This document shows positions 7,739-10,942 of a stretch of 10,942 bases of DNA, in pieces. The first letter of the stretch is position 1. Every line of letters begins with the position of its first letter. Source of the stretch: Acanthamoeba lenticulata (lineage: Eukaryota > Discosea > Longamoebia > Acanthamoebidae). Made by a program: the position numbers and the translations under genes. The stretch is from NCBI GenBank assembly GCA_002179805.1, contig NAVB01002085.1, positions 1-10,942 on the forward strand, in the 5' to 3' direction. The notes under the pieces are model-generated. The model was not told where the DNA came from. It saw nothing but the letters and a program-made list of their open reading frames with translations, and ran no database searches.

Positions 7739-9633
7739 ATGACGCGATGGTTGTGGCCAATGCAACTCACCAAGAAGAGACATTCTCTGGTTGCGATCTA
7801 CTCCCTGTTTCTTGTGACGATGCTTGCTACCCCGACCCTCTACTTCATCGATCCTCTTGGGACCTTTGACTTCTTCACTTCTGGCTGGACAAGGAAGGAG
7901 ACCTACCCACAGCAACTCCGCTTGTCTTTTGGGTACAACTGCCTCTGCGTTCCACTTGAGCCCTCTAGCAACAATCTCACTTCTGTCCGTTGTAGAGCCC
8001 ACGAGGACGAGCGCATTGTTACCTTTGCCACCCCTGTTAACGGGCTGGCGTCAGTGGCCTATGGCCTGGAGAGCGAGGTTTACACGCACGAGGTCGAGGC
8101 GAGCACGAACCACTTCACGGGGCACAACAGGTTAGGCTTTCAGTGGATCCACTCTGCGGAGCTCCAGGTATTCTATCTGCAAATCCGTGCCCTGGTCCTC
8201 GGGCTAACCGGCTGTTTATTGCAGGGTCTTGAGCCAGGAGCAACTTATTACTACATTGCCAAGCTTGACAATCACCGCTCGGCAGAGCACTCCTTCGTTG
8301 TCCCAAGGAGTGACGAACCGATGAAGTTTGTGGTCTTTGGTGATCTCGGGCTGGTTGGTGGTGCTGGCACCATCTCCCGCATCTTCCTTGACGAGGTCCA
8401 CACCCCGCCAGATGTGTGCCTGCACCCTCTTGGTCTCACCTCCCTCCGCCGACCACAGGTGAGTACGCCTGATGAACCTGTGGCATTGATCCACACGGGC
8501 GACATCGCTTATCATCTCTTTGATGATGAAGGCCTGGTACGTTGGCAACCGCCAGCTCGAGATGTTTGGCTAATGCTCACGATACCGACCAGGAAGGAGA
8601 TTTGTACTTCCAACTTCTCGAGCCACTCAGTGCCCGCATCCCCTACATGGCAAGCGTAGGCAACCACGAACGTGGTCACTACGATCTCTACGAACACTAC
8701 ATCAACCGATTGCACGCTCGCCTCCCTCATGCCGTCCTCGATTGACCGAGTCTCACGAACGTCTTGTCTCTCTCCAGCCGCATGCCAGGCGTGGCCAAAG
8801 AAAACGGCAACATGTGGTATAGCTGGGACGTGGGCCTTGTTCACTTCGTGGCTATCACGACGGACCACATCGACAACGAGAAGCACGACGTTGTGGCGCA
8901 GCAACGTCAATGGCTTCTGGCCGATTTGGAAAAGGCGCAACTCAATCGGTTCGTCCACCTTTCTCCGCTACACTTCACTTGACCAGTTCACCACAACCTT
9001 GCCGTTCAGGGCGCAGAGACCTTGGATCATCGTCTACGCGCACCATCCGATGTATTGCTCCAACACCGGCGAGTTCTGCAGAGATTTCGCTCCGCTTGTG
9101 CAAGCCGAGCTCGAGGATGTCTTTCTGACCTATGGCGTACGTGGAAGCACCAAACTGGACCAGCTCACGACATGAACACGAGCTCACACGAGAGGCATGC
9201 GCCCATTCCAGGTGGATGTGTTCATTAGCGCACACCAGCACTCGTACGAGCGGCTGTGGCCCGTGGTGAAGGGGCAAGTGCTGGCCCGCCACTACAACAG
9301 CCCCAGGGCGCCCTTTCAAGTGATCTCTGGAAGCGGTGGTTGTCCCCTCGAGGGCGGCTTCTGCTTCGACCCGACCATTGGGGCTCGAGGTGCGTGCTTC
9401 ACTTGGTCTACAAACTCGAAGCAACTTGAATCCTTGACGCTAACGCTGCGCCACGATCATCAGGGCCCTGGTCGGCCTTCCGCTGGTGGTTCCCTGGCGT
9501 GACCGGCTACGACAGGATGGTGGTGCACAACCGGACGCACATCACGTGGGAGCATCTTCTCTCCGCCTCGGGCTACGTTGTGGACGCCATCACCCTCGTC
9601 CAGCTCGAACACGGCCCCTTTCCCCGCCGGTGA
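7739..9633 (+). CDS. Purple acid phosphatase (metallophosphoesterase), membrane-anchored or secreted
   Basis: Nine exons: 7739-7932, 7996-8167, 8225-8395, 8459-8536, 8593-8711, 8778-8948, 9010-9136, 9212-9389, 9464-9633. They total 1380 nt, or 459 residues. Residues 16-36 form a hydrophobic signal or signal-anchor segment. An Fn-like N-terminal domain (YPQQLRLSFG, RIVTFATP, LEPGATYYY) precedes the catalytic domain. All metal ligands are present: D162 (GDLG), D194 and Y197 (GDIAY), N229 (GNHE), H313 (YAHHPMYC), and H352 and H354 (AHQHSYER, with Ala where GHxH is usual). The C-terminal tail (GPWSAFRWWFPGVTGYDRM) is family-like. Established role: hydrolysis of phosphate monoesters in vesicles or outside the cell. 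Intron 5 (8712-8777) is GC-AG. Intron 3 (8396-8458) is less certain, since it is in frame and has a weak donor. Earlier in-frame starts are TTG only, so the ATG at 7739 is taken. Confidence 0.93.
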
Positions 9634-9662
9634 TGTTCTCTTCACCAAGAGCATAAAACAGT

Positions 9663-9762
9663 GCGCCAATCATGAGTCCATCAATCCTTCTTTTCTGCGC
9701 CAATCGCGATATCTTATATCTCTGCCCCAATCGCGGTATCTTTTTGATTACGCGCCAATCGC
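9663..9762. promoter_or_regulatory. Four-copy GCGCCAATC element array upstream of the aldo/keto reductase
   Basis: GCGCCAATC occurs at 9663-9671, 9697-9705 and 9752-9760, and GCCCCAATC at 9724-9732. Starts are 34, 27 and 28 bp apart, all on the plus strand. Copies two and three share a longer match (CAATCGCGRTATCTT). The array lies between the phosphatase stop and the reductase ATG at 9829, so it most likely belongs to the reductase promoter, although the first copy could lie in the phosphatase 3' UTR. The core resembles CCAAT-box and E2F-type sites. Which factor binds is unknown. Confidence 0.55.
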
Positions 9763-9828
9763 ATTTGGGCTCGACAACCTCAAAAGCGCAGTGGCTGGTT
9801 CTTTCCTTTCACAAAGCAAACGAACAGA

Positions 9829-10942
9829 ATGAACAGCCAAGCGACTTCGGTGGTGCCCCAACAGGGATTCGGGTGCATGGGCATGAGCGCCTTCTACACC
9901 AGCGCCAAGAACACCGACCCAGAAAAGGCCAAACAGGTCATCCACCACGCCGTGAAGAGCGGGGTCACGCTCTTCAACTCGGCCACCTTCTACGGCGAAC
10001 TCAACGAGGTCGGCTACGGCGCTAACCTGAGGCTGCTGAAGCACTGCCTGGAGGGAGTCGACCGCTCCAAGATCCAGCTCATGGTCAAGATTGGCCTGGA
10101 CACCAGGTACGTGAAGGCCTCCTCTTGGATCATCAAGCGAGACACACGAGACTGACCTGTGGCATGGTGCAGGTGTCCCGTGGAGAAGACGGGAACTTCT
10201 TGGATCATGCGCGGAGACCCGGAGGGCCTCCGCAAGGACGTGGACTTTGCACTGGAGCAGTTGGGAACTGACTACATAGACATCATCGTGCTGTGCCGCG
10301 TGCCAACTGATGTGCCCATCGAGGAAAGCGTGGCCGCGATGCAGGCCATCGTGAAGGAGGGCAAGGCCCGCCACATTGCGCTGTCAGAGGCGAATCCACA
10401 GATCATTCGCAGGGCGCACGCGGTCCACCCGATCTACTGCATTGAGCAGGAATGGAGGTTTGTGTCTGCCCACCAATCGCGCCCAACGCGTTTAAATCGA
10501 GTCTCACCAGCAACAAATCCACCAACACAAACAGTCTTTGGTCTCGAGACCTTGAGCCTGAGATTGTGCCCACCTGTCGCGAGCTGGGCATCAAGATCGT
10601 CGCTTACTCTCCGCTCGGCAGAGGCTTCCTCACGGGCGACATCCGCAGCAGGACGGACTCGAAGCTTGACCCTTCGGATATGCGTTTGCACACGCCCCGG
10701 TTCTCCGAAGGCAGCTTTGAGGAGAACCTTCGCCTGGTCGACGCGGTCAAGGCTCTGGCCGACCGCAAGGGCATCACACCGGCTCAGCTGGCCCTCGCTT
10801 GGCTTCACGCACAGGGCCTTGACGTGATCCCGATCCCGGGCACCTCCAGCGTGCATCACTTTGACCAGAACTACGCGGCACGACTCGTCGCCCTTACGCC
10901 AGAGGAGAAGGCCGAAATCGAGGAGATCTGGAAGCCCAACGC
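9829..10942 (+). CDS. Aldo/keto reductase, AKR13/YakC-like, 3' end beyond window
   Basis: Exons 9829-10106, 10173-10457 and 10535 to the window edge give 323 codons plus two bases. The protein lacks only its last residues. It is an (alpha/beta)8-barrel NADPH-dependent oxidoreductase by fold. The N-terminal signature is QGFGCMGMS. The substrate-side motif is GVTLFNSATFYG (N50, Y55), then MVKIG (K87), YIDIIVLCRV (C134), GKARHIALSEA, IEQEWSLWSRDLE, LGRGFLTG and the nucleotide-binding IPIPGTSS. Both junctions restore the family sequence (DT|R-CPVEK and EW|S-LWSRD). Canonical enzymes have Asp, Tyr, Lys and His as the catalytic tetrad. Here Asp is Asn and His is Cys, so catalysis may be altered. 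The substrate is unknown. The gene runs in the same direction as the phosphatase, 195 bp downstream. Confidence 0.93.

Noticed and set aside
8168..8224. Open reading through phosphatase intron 2 without splicing
   Set aside because: The segment is in frame but breaks the conserved HSAELQ-GLEPGATYYY junction. Good GT and pyrimidine-AG sites remove it exactly.
1..10942. CRISPR array, insertion sequence, operon or phage genes
   Set aside because: No spaced identical repeats, transposase or prokaryotic gene layout is present. The genes are spliced and eukaryotic.

Overview
This window looks like nuclear DNA of a free-living amoeba, most likely Acanthamoeba or a close relative. The genes are intron-rich, with introns mostly 56-126 bp, and the exons are GC-rich with strong G/C at third codon positions. 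AT-rich sequence is confined to introns and intergenic gaps. Spacing is compact. The organism call is an inference from gene style and from the desaturase and F-box families. No search could be run.

Layout. Four protein genes run leftward on the minus strand. They are the first codons of a lysine-rich protein (1-73), a ten-exon FBXO21-type F-box/YccV protein (282-3076), a four-exon Delta12-class fatty acid desaturase (3445-5000) and a Ras/Rap-type small GTPase (5765-6805). A small RNA island (6939-7519) marks the strand switch. It holds two identical tRNA-Asn(GTT) genes as a divergent inverted repeat. A tRNA-Ala(CGC)-like gene with a shrunken D arm lies between them. To the right, two genes run on the plus strand: a nine-exon purple acid phosphatase (7739-9633) and a three-exon aldo/keto reductase cut by the window edge (9829-10942).

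The exon models were made by joining frames at GT-AG (once GC-AG) junctions that restore family-conserved protein sequence. For the complete models the summed exon lengths are multiples of three. The weakest points are the Ras first exon, one phosphatase intron (8396-8458) and a tiny possible gene at 3218-3378.

The genes do not form an obvious pathway. They are neighbouring housekeeping-type genes: protein turnover, lipid desaturation, signalling, translation, phosphate release and redox. The main points to re-examine are the D-arm-deficient tRNA-Ala inside the tRNA-Asn palindrome, an aldo/keto reductase lacking two canonical catalytic residues, a GC-AG intron, a recurrent GTNCG splice donor, a four-copy GCGCCAATC array before the reductase, and a Z-DNA-prone intron. 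I did not find clear evidence of a novel multi-gene system.
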